This document shows positions 22,417 to 34,745 of a stretch of 64,000 nt of DNA, piece by piece. The position numbers and the translations under genes are program-made. The notes under the pieces are model-generated. The model was not told where the DNA came from. It was given only the letters and a program-made list of their open reading frames with translations, and made no database searches. Position 1 is the stretch's first letter; each line of letters opens with the position of its first letter. This DNA comes from Diadema setosum (Eukaryota > Echinodermata > Echinoidea > Diadematoida > Diadematidae), in the NCBI GenBank assembly GCA_033980235.1, contig CM067059.1, positions 17,866,100-17,930,099 of the forward strand, in the 5' to 3' direction.

Positions 22417-22804
22417 GTAAGAGTATCCTATTTACTTTCTATTTTGCAGCTTTTAGTTTGTTTTTGTTGTGTGTATGAACATGAGCTCTTGAAACATTTA
22501 CTGCTCTCGGTAGTGAATTTGAAGGGATTATTTAGCAATCTAACAAAGACAAAAAAAAATTCAAAAGGTTACGGAAATATATGAATGATATCAATACCAT
22601 AAAGTGTTTACACTCTTCCGTGCTCTTGGATGTGTCATATATTCATGCACTTCCATTTTGCCTCTCTATCTTGCACCATTTTTGTGCAGCTGATGAAGAT
22701 TCTGCTAGAACTGAAAGCTCAGGCTTCCCTTGACTCCATATTATTCTTGGGCGGGAAGAGGTTGGGTTATTTACGGCGATATACTTTAATCCGTCTTCAT
22801 TTTA

Positions 22805-23245
22805 ACGTTTCAAGTTTGTTCATGGGATTGGCGGAATCAGGGGTGCCCCCCCCCCCCCCCCCCCCCCCTTGGGACCCAGGAGAGGGGATTGGGATGGGTC
22901 CTAATGGGGCCTGCATTGTACATGTTCATCTTCTTCTTGAAAACCTCATGATGAATTTTGACCAAACTTAGCAGGTAGCATCCCTAGGGGGATAGAATTT
23001 CAATTCCTTCAAATGGGCACCATGTCCCTCTTGGGGGCCCCCAGAGGGCCCACCCCCCCCCCCCCCCACATTAAGGAATATTTAAAATCTTCTCCTCTAG
23101 AACCAGATATGATAAAGCATAGTCAATACCATGAGTTTGTACATTGATGACTTTAGTTCCAAGTTTGTTCATTGCCTGCCTGCCCCCCCCCCCCTTCCCT
23201 GGAGTTGAGGGGGGGGGGATCCATATGCAGACCTAAGTTTCCAAT
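22805..23245 (+). repeat. R5 repeat fragment
   Basis: Two degenerate units with TTGACCAAACTTAGCAGGTA, AGCATCCCTAGGGGGATAG and AAATGGGCACCATG, plus long C runs (22847-22868, 23053, 23186). Same family as the array at 55560-58250. Confidence 0.65.
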
Positions 23246-24736
23246 GTTCTTAGGTAAGAGTGTGCAAGAATGCATGGAAGGTGAAATTGCGAGACTCAGA
23301 TGAGCGTATGACCCCCGGGTCTCTTGTTGTGAGTTGCCTTTAAAATTCAATGCATTTGTAACCGGCGACAACAGTTTCAGGCAAAAGTTGGGAATTTTGA
23401 AAATTCATTTTTTCATTGAATCACATTGCCCATTTCCTAAGCTTTGCATTGATATAAAACACTTGGTTTGTCCGGTACTGTAAGTGGGCTCGTAAAGCAA
23501 AATAAAATGCACTTTTTAATCTGTTAGCCTGATAAAATTGTGAGAAAACAGGCTTTGAAGATTGACCTCTTGCTCAAAGACAATGTCCGAGCGGCGATGC
23601 CAGGTGAGAATCACCCATCTGTATGATGGTGCCAATCAAGATTGAGCTCTGCCTCTAGCAACCACAGCACCTTCTGATTGGCTCACTGAGAGAGTCAAAT
23701 TTCCCGGGCACCTTCCTTGGAACTCAGCGTATTGAGCCGAAATCACAATGTGTTTTGCTCAGATTTGTTTACCAGTATGTCTTTCAAGATGGCGGATACA
23801 ATTAATTGCAAGCTTGCTGGTGTACGTGCGTATGGTGCACGCACTACCCAATGGCATCCACACGCCATGCCCATGTGTACACATAACAGGAGCGGGTTGC
23901 GCATTCATATCCACATCTTTACAAATAACGTTTTCATTGTGGTTGATTTGTCCTTTCATCATTGGGGACCCTTTTGAAGGCAGAAAAATTGCTAAAGCTG
24001 GCAAGGGTCACGCTTCCCGTTTTGTTTCGTTTTTCAAGCCGTGCATGTGTTGTATTGTGTGGTGGTGTTCATAGAATGTATGCACACACACACACACAAC
24101 TAGCCTACTTAGTTTGGTGCAATTTTGATGTTTAGTATTCGAATATTTTTCATTTATGGCTGCTCCTTTCCTCTCTTCTGCTGTCCTTTGAATCAACCGG
24201 CTTCCATATTTTACTACAAGCACACAGTTTCGAGCATATTGTAAGTTTTCTTTTTTCCACAATTATGTCATTTTGCTACAATTGACAGGTGAGTTTCCAA
24301 TTGTATGTTGCACGATTTGTGTGGCGATTTGCGACTCTGATGAGTTCAAACCATGTTCCCCATGTATCTGTTTTCATGTTAAAAGTTAGCGCTGCTGTTC
24401 TCTTTTTGTTTCACTTCCGTTGTCGAACATTGCGGTAAAAGAGCTCAGATAGCCAAAGCCAAACGAAGAGCATACACTACAGAGTGAGCATATCTATTGT
24501 AGCAACAGCAATGGAGCATGCAAGTGTGTACAAAATACTCCCGAAATGCTGCGAGATGTGTATCCGAAAGCTGAACTAGGTAAATGTGGGCAATGCACTA
24601 GCCAGTCACTTGCGAGACGCTGTGCCGTAGCAACATTGGGCATATTGGCGCAGCATTCGAGAGAAGATGGAAACAGACATGTGCGATCCAACATAGGGTG
24701 TTTAAAATTCCATTTTTGATAGGAAAAACTTAGTCT
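23246..24736. other. MTR intron, no recognised element
   Basis: A GGCGACAACAGTTTCAGGC motif at about 23358 is inverted relative to 24870-24897. The 1.5-kb block could be bounded by these ends, but the match is short. A CA run lies at 24082-24098. No exon seen. Confidence 0.4.
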
Positions 24737-25005
24737 TATGCCGTGAAATTTTAGTGTAGATATAGAAAACATATCAAAGATTCTATTTCTGCAAAAAAAC
24801 AAAATCGACAAAAATAATGGTCAAAATCTTTGTGTACCCCACTTAGGAGGGAATTTGCTCTTGCGACTTTTGCCTGAAATAGTTGTCGCTGGGCACATAT
24901 AGTGTAGACAAGATCTTTAGCATGCATTTTAATTTCATGAAACTTGGCTCTCGCGAAATTTGCAAAATCAAAATGCATGCGAACATTCCTCATTTACAGT
25001 ATACC
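24737..25005 (-). repeat. R6 repeat, copy 2 (inverted)
   Basis: Reverse complement of the family at 5549-5700 (from 25003 inward: ACTGTAAATGAGGAATGTTC, then GCGAAATT hairpin arms). It extends further, into sequence shared with 51920-52077 (CAGGCAAAAGTCGCAAGAG, GAATCTTTGATATGTTTTC). Confidence 0.7.
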
Positions 25006-25255
25006 GGTGGCTATTCGCATTGAGGGTAACAAATAGGAATGTTAAAAATGAAGATGAGCCAGTATGGCTTCGCTAGTAGATAAGATACTCACTACTGAGT
25101 ATTCTGGTCAAGAACAGGTGTATGAATAGAAGAAAGATATTGATTCATGTCCCATGACATGTTTCATAATCAGTATGCATTTAAGCTGTAGTACCGGTGA
25201 AAAAGCAATATTGTATTCATTATTTTTTTTTCCTTATTGTAATGTATTGGTGCAG

Positions 25256-25411
25256 TGCAACCTTCATTCACTGGTGTCAAGGTGTACAAAGACTATGACC
25301 TCTCCCTGTTGGTACCCTACATTGACTGGAAACCATTCTTTGATGTCTGGCAATTGAGAGGGCGCTATCCAAACAGGGGATACCCAAAAATCTTCAATGA
25401 CAAGACAGTAG
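25256..25411 (+). CDS. MTR: Methionine synthase exon: AdoMet domain core
   Basis: 52 codons including [15 protein letters not shown], the most conserved block of the reactivation domain, and [11 protein letters not shown]. In bacterial MetH this domain binds S-adenosylmethionine for remethylation of oxidised cob(II)alamin; in animals methionine synthase reductase supplies the electron. The Asp of this block corresponds to a residue contacting AdoMet (Asp946 in E. coli). The acceptor is GGTGCAG ending at 25255; the donor is GTAAGT at 25412. Phase 1 on both sides. Confidence 0.95.
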
Positions 25412-25584
25412 GTAAGTGTAGGAGTATCCTTGGTACTTGTATATAGAGACTAAGGGTAGATAGATGAATGCATACTAAATTTGATATATCTTCATGCTGC
25501 TGATTGATAATTCTTCCTCTTGAGAATGACCAACTTGGCACTAGCCATGCATTTCTCAAGGTACCGGTATGTAGATTGATGTAA

Positions 25585-26963
25585 CTCTCTGTTTTTGAGC
25601 AATTAACCCTAAATTTGGCATGTGTGACCATTATTATATTAAGATGTTCAAATGCCTTTTTGTGTCAGGATTGTCTAATACATTGCCATGGCAATGGCAA
25701 ATTTTCATAAAAATCACACAAATTAATGTTGTTGATCAAACTACTCTCTCAGTTTCAAAGCAATTGAGCTCAGGTATTTGGCACCTGCGAGCAATGTAGT
25801 GTGTAGTTTTGTAAGGGGGCATTTGACATGAAGTTGGCACATGTTACCGCTACAGTATGTAGATGGGCAGACTTCATTTTTTTTTATTATCAAACAATGT
25901 GTTGCCCTGGTAATAGCACATTTTGAATGAAAATTGTACAAAAATACTGTGGATTCAGCTAACTCCCTCAGTATTTGAGCATTTGGCTACAAATTTGGCA
26001 CATGTGACTGCTTTAGTACATTAATGTTCAAACTTCATCTTCTGTTATTGTTGAACAATGTGTTGCTATCATAACAGCATATTTGAATGAAAATCACACA
26101 CAAAATTTTTGGATTCAGCTAACTCCCTCAGTTTTTGATTATTTGACTTGAAATTTGGCACAGGTGACAACTATGTTACATAAATGTGCAAAATTCATCT
26201 TTCATCACTGTTGAACAATATGTTGCCATGGTAATAGCATATATTGAATGAAAATTACACAATAATATTGTGAATTCAGTTACTCCTTTAGTTTTTGAGC
26301 ATTTAGATTGAAATTTTGCACGTATGACCGCTATAGCACATACAATGTAGATATGTAAACTTCATCTTTTGTTATTTATGCCATAGAAACTGCATACTTT
26401 GAATGAAAATCATACAGAAATGTTGTGGATTCTGCTAACTCCTTCAGTTTTTGATATAACTTGAAATTTGGCACATGTGACCACTATAGTATGCAGATGT
26501 GCAAACTTTATCTTTTGTTATTGTCAACGAATATGTTGCCATGGTAACAGCATATTTGAATGAAAATCATACAAAAATATTGTGAGTCAGCTAACTTCCT
26601 CAGCTTTTGAAGATTTGGCTCAAAATTTGACACATGTGACTGCTATAATATGCAGTTGTGGAAACTTCATCTTTTGTTAAAGTCAACAGCATTCTTAAAT
26701 AAAAATCATAGAAATTATTAGTTTATTTATCTAACTCACCAAGTTTTTGAGCATTTGACTTGAGATATGGCACATGTGACTACCATAGTTCTGAAATGAG
26801 CAAAACACATCTTTATTCAATGTTGAACAGTGCATTGCCATGGTAGCAGCATTTGTTGTGGTTTTTTTCAATTAAAAGCATACAAATTATTGTTGGTTAG
26901 CTTGCTCCCACAGTTTCATGTGGGGGGGGGGGGGGTATTAATCACATTGAGTGATAGTTCTAC
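25585..26963 (+). repeat. R3 repeat: tandem array of ~150-bp units
   Basis: About eight degenerate units share AACTCCYTCAGTTTTTGA, GAAATTTGGCACATGTGAC, GCAAACTTCATCTTTTGTTA and TTGCCATGGTAACAGCAT. It ends after a G run with TTAATCAC-ATTGA-GTGATAGTTCTAC, a hairpin followed by a near-CTAG terminus. The 5' boundary is unclear. Confidence 0.7.
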
Positions 26964-26965
26964 TT

Positions 26966-27843
26966 TGATGCTGAAAGTACACTTTTTTTTTTATTGAATG
27001 TATACTTGGGTGACCCGCACCTCGTCATAGTTAATGTTTGTGCATATTTGCATCACATTTCGTCACTGAAATTCTATGAAATCCCACTCACATACAGGGA
27101 AAATGCTGAAGATTCCAATGGAATCACAAGTTCACTAATCACTATCGAAAATTTGCAGCTATCGTCGCCAAACGCGAACGATTCGGAATAGTTGTGCGCT
27201 AAGGAAGGGGCCCGCAACTCGTCACCGGCGCTCCCATAGACAAAGCACGTAAAAGACGTGTGCGGGTGACTGTGATGCTCCCATAGACATACTGTACATG
27301 TAAAAGATGCGTGCGGGTGACCGTGATGATACTTATAACACGTATTTCTCATAAAATTTCAGATTTTCGCGAAAAACTGTTCGGTTTTCACCACAATTTG
27401 CTTGGTTGTGGTAGCCCTGTGAAGTTTCAAGCGTACTGAACATAGTCCCGGGCTTAAATTTTTGTTTAGCGCACTTGTAACGATTTTAAGCGGGGTGACG
27501 GTATTCGGGCCCCTGACGAGGTGCAGGCACTTCACTATATATGCTTACAGTGTAATTAACCTTTGTACATGCATTAATGCACAGTAATTATGTAGGGAAT
27601 GTTTTGGGCCATATGGGGTCAAAGGTCAAGTGAAAATGCAAAAATTTCACCCATTTTTTCCATTGTTTTGAAAATGGTTCTGAAATATTTGAATGAAAAT
27701 TGACTTATAATTACAAGATAAGGATTATTTGTCAGTCATGTGAAATTGTCTCACATTGGCAATATATTGTAACTGTAGACCTATTTGAAGACTTCTAATG
27801 CAATATAGTGGAGGCATACCAGTCATCATTATGACATTTCTAG
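26966..27843 (+). mobile_element. R1 repeat, truncated copy 8, with insertion
   Basis: Only the 3' part of R1 is recognisable (27531-27843), ending GTGGAGGCATACCAGTC and CTAG at 27840-27843. It is broken by the segment at 27014-27530. The 5' half is missing. Confidence 0.55.
27014..27530. mobile_element. Short inverted-repeat element in R1 copy 8
   Basis: The left end is CCCGCACCTCGTCA and the right end TGACGAGGTGCAGG: 12-13 matching inverted bases. The interior repeats GTGCGGGTGACNGTGATG twice. There is no transposase, and the target duplication is not clear. Confidence 0.5.
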
Positions 27844-28122
27844 TCTCATGATATGAGAATATTCTAATTGCATTTCCATGGAAACCTTCACTGAGACTAT
27901 GTGGCAAATATTTAAGCAAAATATATGTTATTACTTCAAGTAGTGATTGTGTTTCTTTGTGATGCTCTTATGGTGCTTAATAGGAAATGACAAGTACAAC
28001 CCATTAGTCTGTATTTGATCTGCTGGTTCAATCAGAAATGCCCAGTACTAATAAATTCTGCTTTTTATATGCAAGTGACATGTGTGACATGCTGTCAATA
28101 AATTCTTGACATTGTCTCTCAG

Positions 28123-28319
28123 GAGAAGAAGCCAAGAAAGTGTTTGATGATGCGCAAGACATGCTGAAGAAGATCATCGACAATAAGTTGTTGAAAGCCA
28201 TAGGAATTGTGGGAATCTACCCTACCCACAGTGTTGGGGACGACATCCATGTCTTTGATGACTCCAAGTTGGTTGGTGGCGGAAATCAAGATGTTGTTTT
28301 CTTTGGGCTGCGGCAACAG
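28123..28319 (+). CDS. MTR: Methionine synthase exon: AdoMet domain
   Basis: It encodes G-E-E-A-K-K-V-F-D-D-A, an amphipathic helix, then I-G-I-V-G-I-Y-P-T-H-S-V-G-D-D-I and F-F-G-L-R-Q-Q, collinear with animal MTR. The V-G-x-[WY]-P and F-x-G-L-R-Q-Q motifs are hallmarks of the activation domain. The acceptor is CTCTCAG ending at 28122, and phase 1 joins the previous exon. The donor is CAG/GTTATC at 28320, a weak variant, phase 0. Confidence 0.94.
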
Positions 28320-28389
28320 GTTATCTTCAATACTTTCCTGCTTTTGTGTGAAACTCTTTAAATATGTGATTTTTTAAAAACATGATTAT

Positions 28390-28468
28390 AGTCAAACCTG
28401 TCTGTAGTGGCCACCCAAGGGAAACTACAAAAGTGGCCACTACAAACAGGTTACCACTACAGACAGGT
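28390..28468 (+). mobile_element. Terminal hairpin of a pogo/Tigger-like element
   Basis: AGTCAAACCTGTCTGTAGTG followed by GCCACCCAAGGGA, with the inverse arm CACTACAGACAGGT at its end. The same design is at 63758-63837. Only one end was identified. Confidence 0.55.
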
Positions 28469-28669
28469 CAGTAGCCATTTTGAATTTCAACACTTGCATT
28501 GTTTAATAGCGTAAGATAACGCATGTTATTCTTCTTTTTTTTTAAGCTATCAAGTTTGCATGTGCAGCTATAATTTGAGGAGTTTTTTGAACAATTTACT
28601 TAATTTTAAATTTTCTTTTAGCCTTCTTCTGTTCTTATGATTTTTTAAATAACATTTCGAGCCTTGTAC

Positions 28670-28876
28670 CCAACAAGGCATTGCCATGGTAACAATATAT
28701 TTTCTTGAAAATCTTGCAAAGTGAACTACTTCCACAATTGTGAAGCAGTCAAACTCACAAGACACTCACAAGGTATTAAACACACACAGACACAATCAAA
28801 TCCTGGTTCAATTATTATTCATAGGAATCTGAGTTGCGGGAGCAGGGGTATTAATCACCTTTAGTGATATTTCTAG
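28670..28876 (+). repeat. R3 repeat 3' fragment
   Basis: It carries GGCATTGCCATGGTAACAAT and the 3' terminus GGGGTATTAATCAC-CTTTA-GTGAT, then ATTTCTAG (to 28876) and TT: a clean hairpin plus CTAG-T end. Confidence 0.6.
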
Positions 28877-29077
28877 TTTCTTTTAGAGTTTATTTTATGG
28901 GATGGATTTCTCCTTTGATAGATTATTGTATCACATTTTTTTTTTCCTTTTCGTTACTGTTATGTTGGTTTTTGCATTGTCCTTACGTTATTGTGGTTAC
29001 TAGTTTTCCTGTGTCAATAGCACCAGTGCACTTAGCAACACCTGTTTAAAGCACCATATAAATGAAATTGTTGTTAT

Positions 29078-29206
29078 TATTTTTTATTATTATTATTATT
29101 ATCATTGTTATTATTATTATCATTGTTATTATTATCATCATTATCATTGTTATTATTATCATCATTATCATTATTATTATTATCATTATTATTATCATCA
29201 TTATCA
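29078..29206 (+). repeat. (TTA/TCA)n trinucleotide microsatellite
   Basis: About 125 bases of TTATTATTATCA-type repeats, 95 bases upstream of the next MTR exon. The low-complexity open frames here (poly-Ile, poly-Asn, poly-Leu) are artefacts. Confidence 0.95.
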
Positions 29207-29299
29207 ATACGCAGCAACTTTATCCAGCTCAGCTTTTCATTTAGGCATGATGTATGCTGCACCAAGAAAGCAGAAATCAATTTCTCTCCATGCATTCAG

Positions 29300-29497
29300 G
29301 CTGAGAGAGAAGGGAGTAATCACTACGCCTGCCTGTCAGACTTTATAGCCCCTCAGGAGACAGGAATTACAGACTACATTGGAGGATTTGCTGTCTCTGC
29401 AGGATTTGGGGTGAACAAAATGTGCCAACAGTTTGAAGCTGAGATGGATGACTACAGCATCATTATGGTGAAGGCCCTTGCAGATAGACTGGCTGAG
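29300..29497 (+). CDS. MTR: Methionine synthase exon: AdoMet domain, C-S-D-F-I block
   Basis: 66 codons, phase 0 at both ends. It carries [26 protein letters not shown], and [17 protein letters not shown], all in the order of animal MTR. In E. coli MetH this region forms the central sheet of the activation domain. The acceptor is GCATTCAG ending at 29299; the donor is GTGAGG at 29498. A 21.8-kb repeat-packed intron follows. Confidence 0.95.
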
Positions 29498-29930
29498 GTG
29501 AGGCAATTATCAGCAGCAAGCAGCCTAGAGAGCAAATTAACCATAATCCAGGAGCCTTTAGGCTTCTGTGAAATACAGTATAATCAATTTAAGTTTGATA
29601 TGTGCATTTAGCCAGTTAGTTATGTTTGATATCATTTTTTTTATCCCTCCGCCATGAAGTGTCACTAGAAGCATTATGTCCTCGGATTGTCTGTCCATCC
29701 GACTGTCTGTCCGTCTGTCTTTCAGTCAGTAATCAATTTGTGACAGCATAACTTATAAACCATATGAGATATCCTAATGAAACTTGGCATATTTATGCAT
29801 GAGTGGACAGAGTTGTGCCTATCAACTTGTAGCAACGGCATAAATCCGTACTGAGGAGTGTGGGGGGGGGGATGATCTGCGACAGTCACCATCACCACGA
29901 TTGCAAGCCCATAACCGGACCGGCGCAGCC

Positions 29931-29980
29931 TTTTTTTTTGGGGGGGGGGGGGGGGGGGGGGAGAAGCTTGGTGCCCCCCC

Positions 29981-30011
<31 letters not shown>

Positions 30012-30018
30012 ACACACT
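29931..30018 (+). repeat. T, G and C homopolymer runs, then (CA)n
   Basis: A T run, then about 22 G, 13 mixed bases, about 25 C, and CA repeats. The G and C runs can pair as a hairpin. Lengths may be inaccurate in the assembly. Confidence 0.9.
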
Positions 30019-30939
30019 TTACAGGGATCAAATGTCCCACTCTTTTGCATGAAATATAAAGTGGGAGGAACGTGGCAGCAAAAATATGAAGATTTTTGTT
30101 CTTGTTGTTGCTTTTTTTTGTTTTGGGGGCTTTTTTTGCTTGTCAAATAACTTTCGGCAGAAAATCAGACCTTAAAAGTATGAAGACCTTTTTTGTTTTT
30201 GAAATATCTGTGCGAGGGAGGGTGTGGAAGATTTTGCATTTTCAGACCTGAAATTCAGCGATCTGGTGCACACTTTTGGTGAAATTTTGGATTGTTTTCC
30301 TTTAACCCCATCTGTGTCACGGCCGATTCAATCAGCCCAAAACCTGCCATGTAAATGCTTCGGCCGATTCAATCGGCCCTATTTTGATTGACAGATTACT
30401 TCAAAGGCTATGACACTACCACTCTACAAACTCATTTGTGATTGGCTGACAGTGTAAGGAAACGATATCCAGTGCGAAAAAAAAAAGCTTCCTCACCTTT
30501 AACCAATCAGGAAAGCCTTCTCAAAGTCCAAGAAATTGTGGTGGCCCCGCCCATATTTATCTCAATTCAGACTGCAATGTATTGTGTACAGTTTGCCATA
30601 GGCTTCTTGTGTGGAGAACTTACACGAATCTGTATATATGAGACTGTAATAGAGATCACCGTGTGCAATGAAAAGATCTATTCTATCTAAGTCAAAATAG
30701 TAAAATATGAAGTGAAAACATTCAGGATAGGGATTTCAACATCTTTAAATTCTGTGAAGGGGTATAGTTCCAGTACGATAATGTCGGCCTCATAAATGAT
30801 CTGTAGAATGGATAAACACCGCACATTCAGTCAGCAGTTGCAACTGTTAACTGTTTACTCAGCATTAACAGCAGTGCAATGGGTCTCTAGTTAGCCGGGG
30901 CTAGCGGGGCAGGGTGCTAGGAGCAATAAGGTTACAGTA

Positions 30940-31612
30940 GCCTCATACCTGAAGCTGCACAGTCTCGGTCTCGAACCTGAGGTATGTTTGACTGTCGATC
31001 ATTATTATCTAATAAACCGTTACTTTATGAAACTTATGTTCAATGAAGGTTTATCATAAAGCAAATGTTTGATAGTTCAATTCTGTTTCAATATGAAGAG
31101 TGCAAATACTATAGTTGAAGTCTAGCATACTCGACTGGAATGGACATCAAAGACAATATTTTCAGTGACAATTTTTACCCTTAGATTATCTTATCATTAA
31201 TGGCAATATTATAGGACATGAATAATCTAAATTACAAGTAAAAGGCATATAATTCAATTAATATTTTTCATCCTGACTAGATAAAAGCACGCTTTATCGA
31301 CTTTCAGGCCAACATTTCATTTATAAAATCAGAAATTATGCGAAAAGTGTGAAATGTAGGTTGTAATTGCCACAAACTTTTGTTCATAAAATGAAAAGTA
31401 CTGATGCTACTTACGAAAAAATCACATCATCTGAAAGCTGATCAAATTCTCCACAACGTTTGTGTAGACCTTTTTGGGATACAAGAGCATGTTGTGTGAG
31501 AAAATGAGGTGGTAACATGTAGAAGTAAGTCTGCAAAAATAATTATGTGACATAAGAGGGCATCCTACTTAAAATTTGAGGGCGCCCTCACTCAGATTAT
31601 TACATAGTATGA
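30940..31612 (-). repeat. 650-bp interspersed repeat, copy 2 (inverted)
   Basis: Reverse complement of the block at 4857-5505, moderately diverged with indels. It lies within the 5.4-kb hAT-like element. No open frame is conserved between the two copies. Confidence 0.75.
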
Positions 31613-32219
31613 AAGATTAGACCATAAGCTTTCAAATGATGTATAACATGACACATTAATGTCAATCATAACAATCAAAATTGGCCATCAACAATCCCAT
31701 GTCTGCGCACTGCAAAATGTCTGAGCACTGTGGCTTTGTCTATGTGACAGAGATAGGGTAAAAAAAAAAACAAGTAAGAAAATGAAATATTAATATATAA
31801 TTGAATGACTAAATCGTGGTTTTTCAACTCTTGCTCTGCCTGTACGACATCACTGTGAAGGCCTACTAAATAGTTGGGCCTATCACCGGTGTAGCCAGGA
31901 TTTGATCTTAGGGGGAGCAGTTAGATGCGAGGGAGCGAAGCGAGCGAGGGGGGAGAGTGTGACCACCCCTCCCACGGTGAGAACTTTTTGCATTTTGATG
32001 TTGTAAATGGTGCAATTTTATGCATATTTGCATGTTTTATCGACTTGAAGGAGTCCGACTTGTTTAAGGTAGCAGAACAATTTGCCTATAAAGTGGTATT
32101 ATTCAAATAAACTCATTGTATTATATTTTATGATGAATAATTACCATGAACGCTGTCTGTTAAGCAATTCAAACAGAAAAAGCAAGCACAAAAGGGTGTA
32201 GATAAGGGGTATTTCTCCT

Positions 32220-34745
32220 CCCACACAAAGGTGATTTTGCATTTTCAGACCTGAAATTCAGCGATCTGGTGCAAACTTTTGGTGCAATACCCCCCCCCCC
32301 CCCCCCAAAAAAAAAAAGAAAAAAATAAATAAATAAATAAATGAAGAAATAAATAGGGCTTTTTCAGGGAAGTGTTAAAATCATGGAATTTAGCTCTTAT
32401 TCAGAGTGGGCATAATCTATGTGTATGTACAAAGTCTAGTTAGGTAGAGCTAAGGGGGAAGGTGTGGGAGGTCGATTTTCCTCCCACTTGACGGAGCTTT
32501 TGCGTTATTAGAATTGAAATAAAGCGATTTAACACACTTTTTGTGGAAAATTCGGAAATTGTCATTCCCCAAAGTGTACTAAGTCTATAGAGGGGACAAG
32601 CAATGGGAGGGTGGTAAGATACGTCTCCCATATTCGAGGGAGCTTTTTTCTGTTTTAGAACTGAAGTTCAACAATCTGGTGCACACTTTTGTTGGAATAT
32701 CTGGAAATTTGTCAATCAGAGAAGGTGGGAGGGGATAAGCCCTATTCCCCCTTCCTACACAAGGGAGATTCTGTATTTTCTGATTGCATTTAAACGTTTT
32801 GGTGCGCACATTTTGTGGCATATTTGGAAAACTGTCTATGCTCAAAGTGTAGCCACAGTCTACTTCTATGCATGGGGGCGGGGGGGGGGGGAGGGGACGG
32901 TCGAGCAGAGAGAAGGCGTGGGCAAGTGCTATAACCACCCTTCCCGTACAAGGGAGCTTTTGCCTTTTTAAAGTTGAAATTGAGATATCTTGTATACGCA
33001 TATTTGATGGAATATTTGGGAAATTTAAAAAAAAACTGATCCTTTTTAAAGTTGAAATTGAGATATCTTGTATACGCATATTTGATGGAATATTTGGGAA
33101 ATTAAAAAAAAAACTGATCTGTGATGGGAGGAGTGAGGAAAGGATTGATTAAAAGGGGATATTCCCTTGTACATGAAGAAACTTTTGAGTTTTCGGAATA
33201 AATGTGATAAATCTTGTGCACTCAGAATTATTCAGAATTTTTTGTAAATCTGAAAAGTGTACTAAGGTTTGGGAAAGGGGCACAGAGGGGGAGGGTGTGG
33301 GAGGGGGTATCCCCCTCCCAAGCACGAGAGATTTTGTTGTTTTTTTTAAATTGAAATCCAGCAATCAGGTGAATACTTTGGATAAGATATTTAGACAAAA
33401 TGCAAGAAAAATTTCCTCATTTCGGGAATTATTGGGGGACAAAATGACATGTTTGCCCCCCGTCCTCCAGGATCGACGTCCCTGCATACAAGTGGGCTTT
33501 TCCATTCTTAGAATACGCTACAAATGAAAAGTTTTGATGGAAAATTTGGAAAGCTGTCAATCCCCAGAGTGTACTAAAGTTTTTAATGGGAAACAAAGCG
33601 GGGAAAGGGTTGATTAAAAGAAGATATCCCCTCCCACCCACGGTGGATCTTTTGTGTTCTTTTTTGTAACTGCAGTGACAGACCTGGTGCACACTTACGT
33701 AAGATAAAACATTTGGGAATCTGTCAATCTAAAAAGAAAAAAGGACAAGGACCGAAAGGGGATATCCCCCTCCCACGCGAGATATTTTTTTTTCGCATTT
33801 TCAGAATTGAAATTCTGCAATGTGGTGCACGTACTTTGGATAAGATATTTGGACAGTTTTCTATCAAAAAACGCAAGAAAATTTTCCTCATTTCGGGAGT
33901 CATTGGGGATCAAAATGATATGTTTGCCCCCCGTCTGCGCCCCCCCCCCCCCCCCCCCCCCCCGTCCTTGCCCCTGCATACCTACCATGACTAGGTAATC
34001 TGGGAAAATTTCAATCCCAGAAGTGTATACTCTTTTTTTTTTTATTTGGGGGGAGGGACCCTCCGTTAATTGAAAGTAGATATCTCCTCCCACCCAAGGA
34101 ACTTTTGCAATTTTTTAAACTGAAGTAACGGACGTGGTGCACACTTTAGATGAAATATTTTAAAATCTGTCGATCTAAAGTGTATTAAGTAGAAAGGATG
34201 AACGGGGAGGGTATGGGAGGGGGTAGTCCTATCCCCCTCTTACGCGAGGGAGATTTTGTATTTTCAGAATTGAAATTCAGCCTCTTTGGGTGAAATATTT
34301 AGACGGTTTTCTATCAAAAAAGTAAGAACATTTCCACATCTCGGGAGATACGAGGCGGAGCAAAATGATATGTTTGTCCCCAATACTTTTATGGGGGAAC
34401 CACCCCCCTCCCCCCATCGACGCCTCTGCATATGAGAGAGCTTTTGTAAGTGAAAGCCAGTCTGCTGCACACACTTTAATAAATTATTAGGAAATATACG
34501 TCAATCTCAAAAGTTTACAAAGTCTATCGAAATTGATCCAGTATAGCGGAGCTTTTGCATGTTTATGATTGCAATTCAATGATCTGGTGCATAGTTCTGA
34601 CGGTATTTGGACAATTTTCCAGAAAGAAAGTTCGAGATTTGTCCTCATCTCGGGTATTGCTTGGAGGACAAATGATTTGTCTGCCCCAACACTTCCTTAG
34701 GGGCGGGGCAAATGCCCCCCCCCCCCCCCGAGATAAATTCGACGC
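32220..34745 (+). repeat. Degenerate tandem array, ~250-300-bp units
   Basis: Repeated motif order: CCTCCCACRCGAGGGAG, CTTTTGCATTTTCAGAATTG, AAATTCAGCAATCTGGTGCA, CACTTTTGGTGGAATATTTG, GTGTACTAAG. About nine units; one lone unit lies at about 30190-30300. Units at 32950-33120 include a nearly perfect 68-bp tandem copy. Non-coding. Confidence 0.75.

Noticed and set aside
22630..22971. 113-codon frame with a proline run.
   Set aside because: It is read through R5 repeat and a C homopolymer, with no conserved motif.
25585..26963. Regularly spaced repeats resembling a CRISPR array.
   Set aside because: Units are ~150 bp, degenerate and contiguous, in an animal intron. No spacers.
29062..29244. 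Poly-Ile/Leu/Asn open frames next to an MTR exon.
   Set aside because: They come from the TTA/TCA trinucleotide repeat. Only the part from 29300 is exon.
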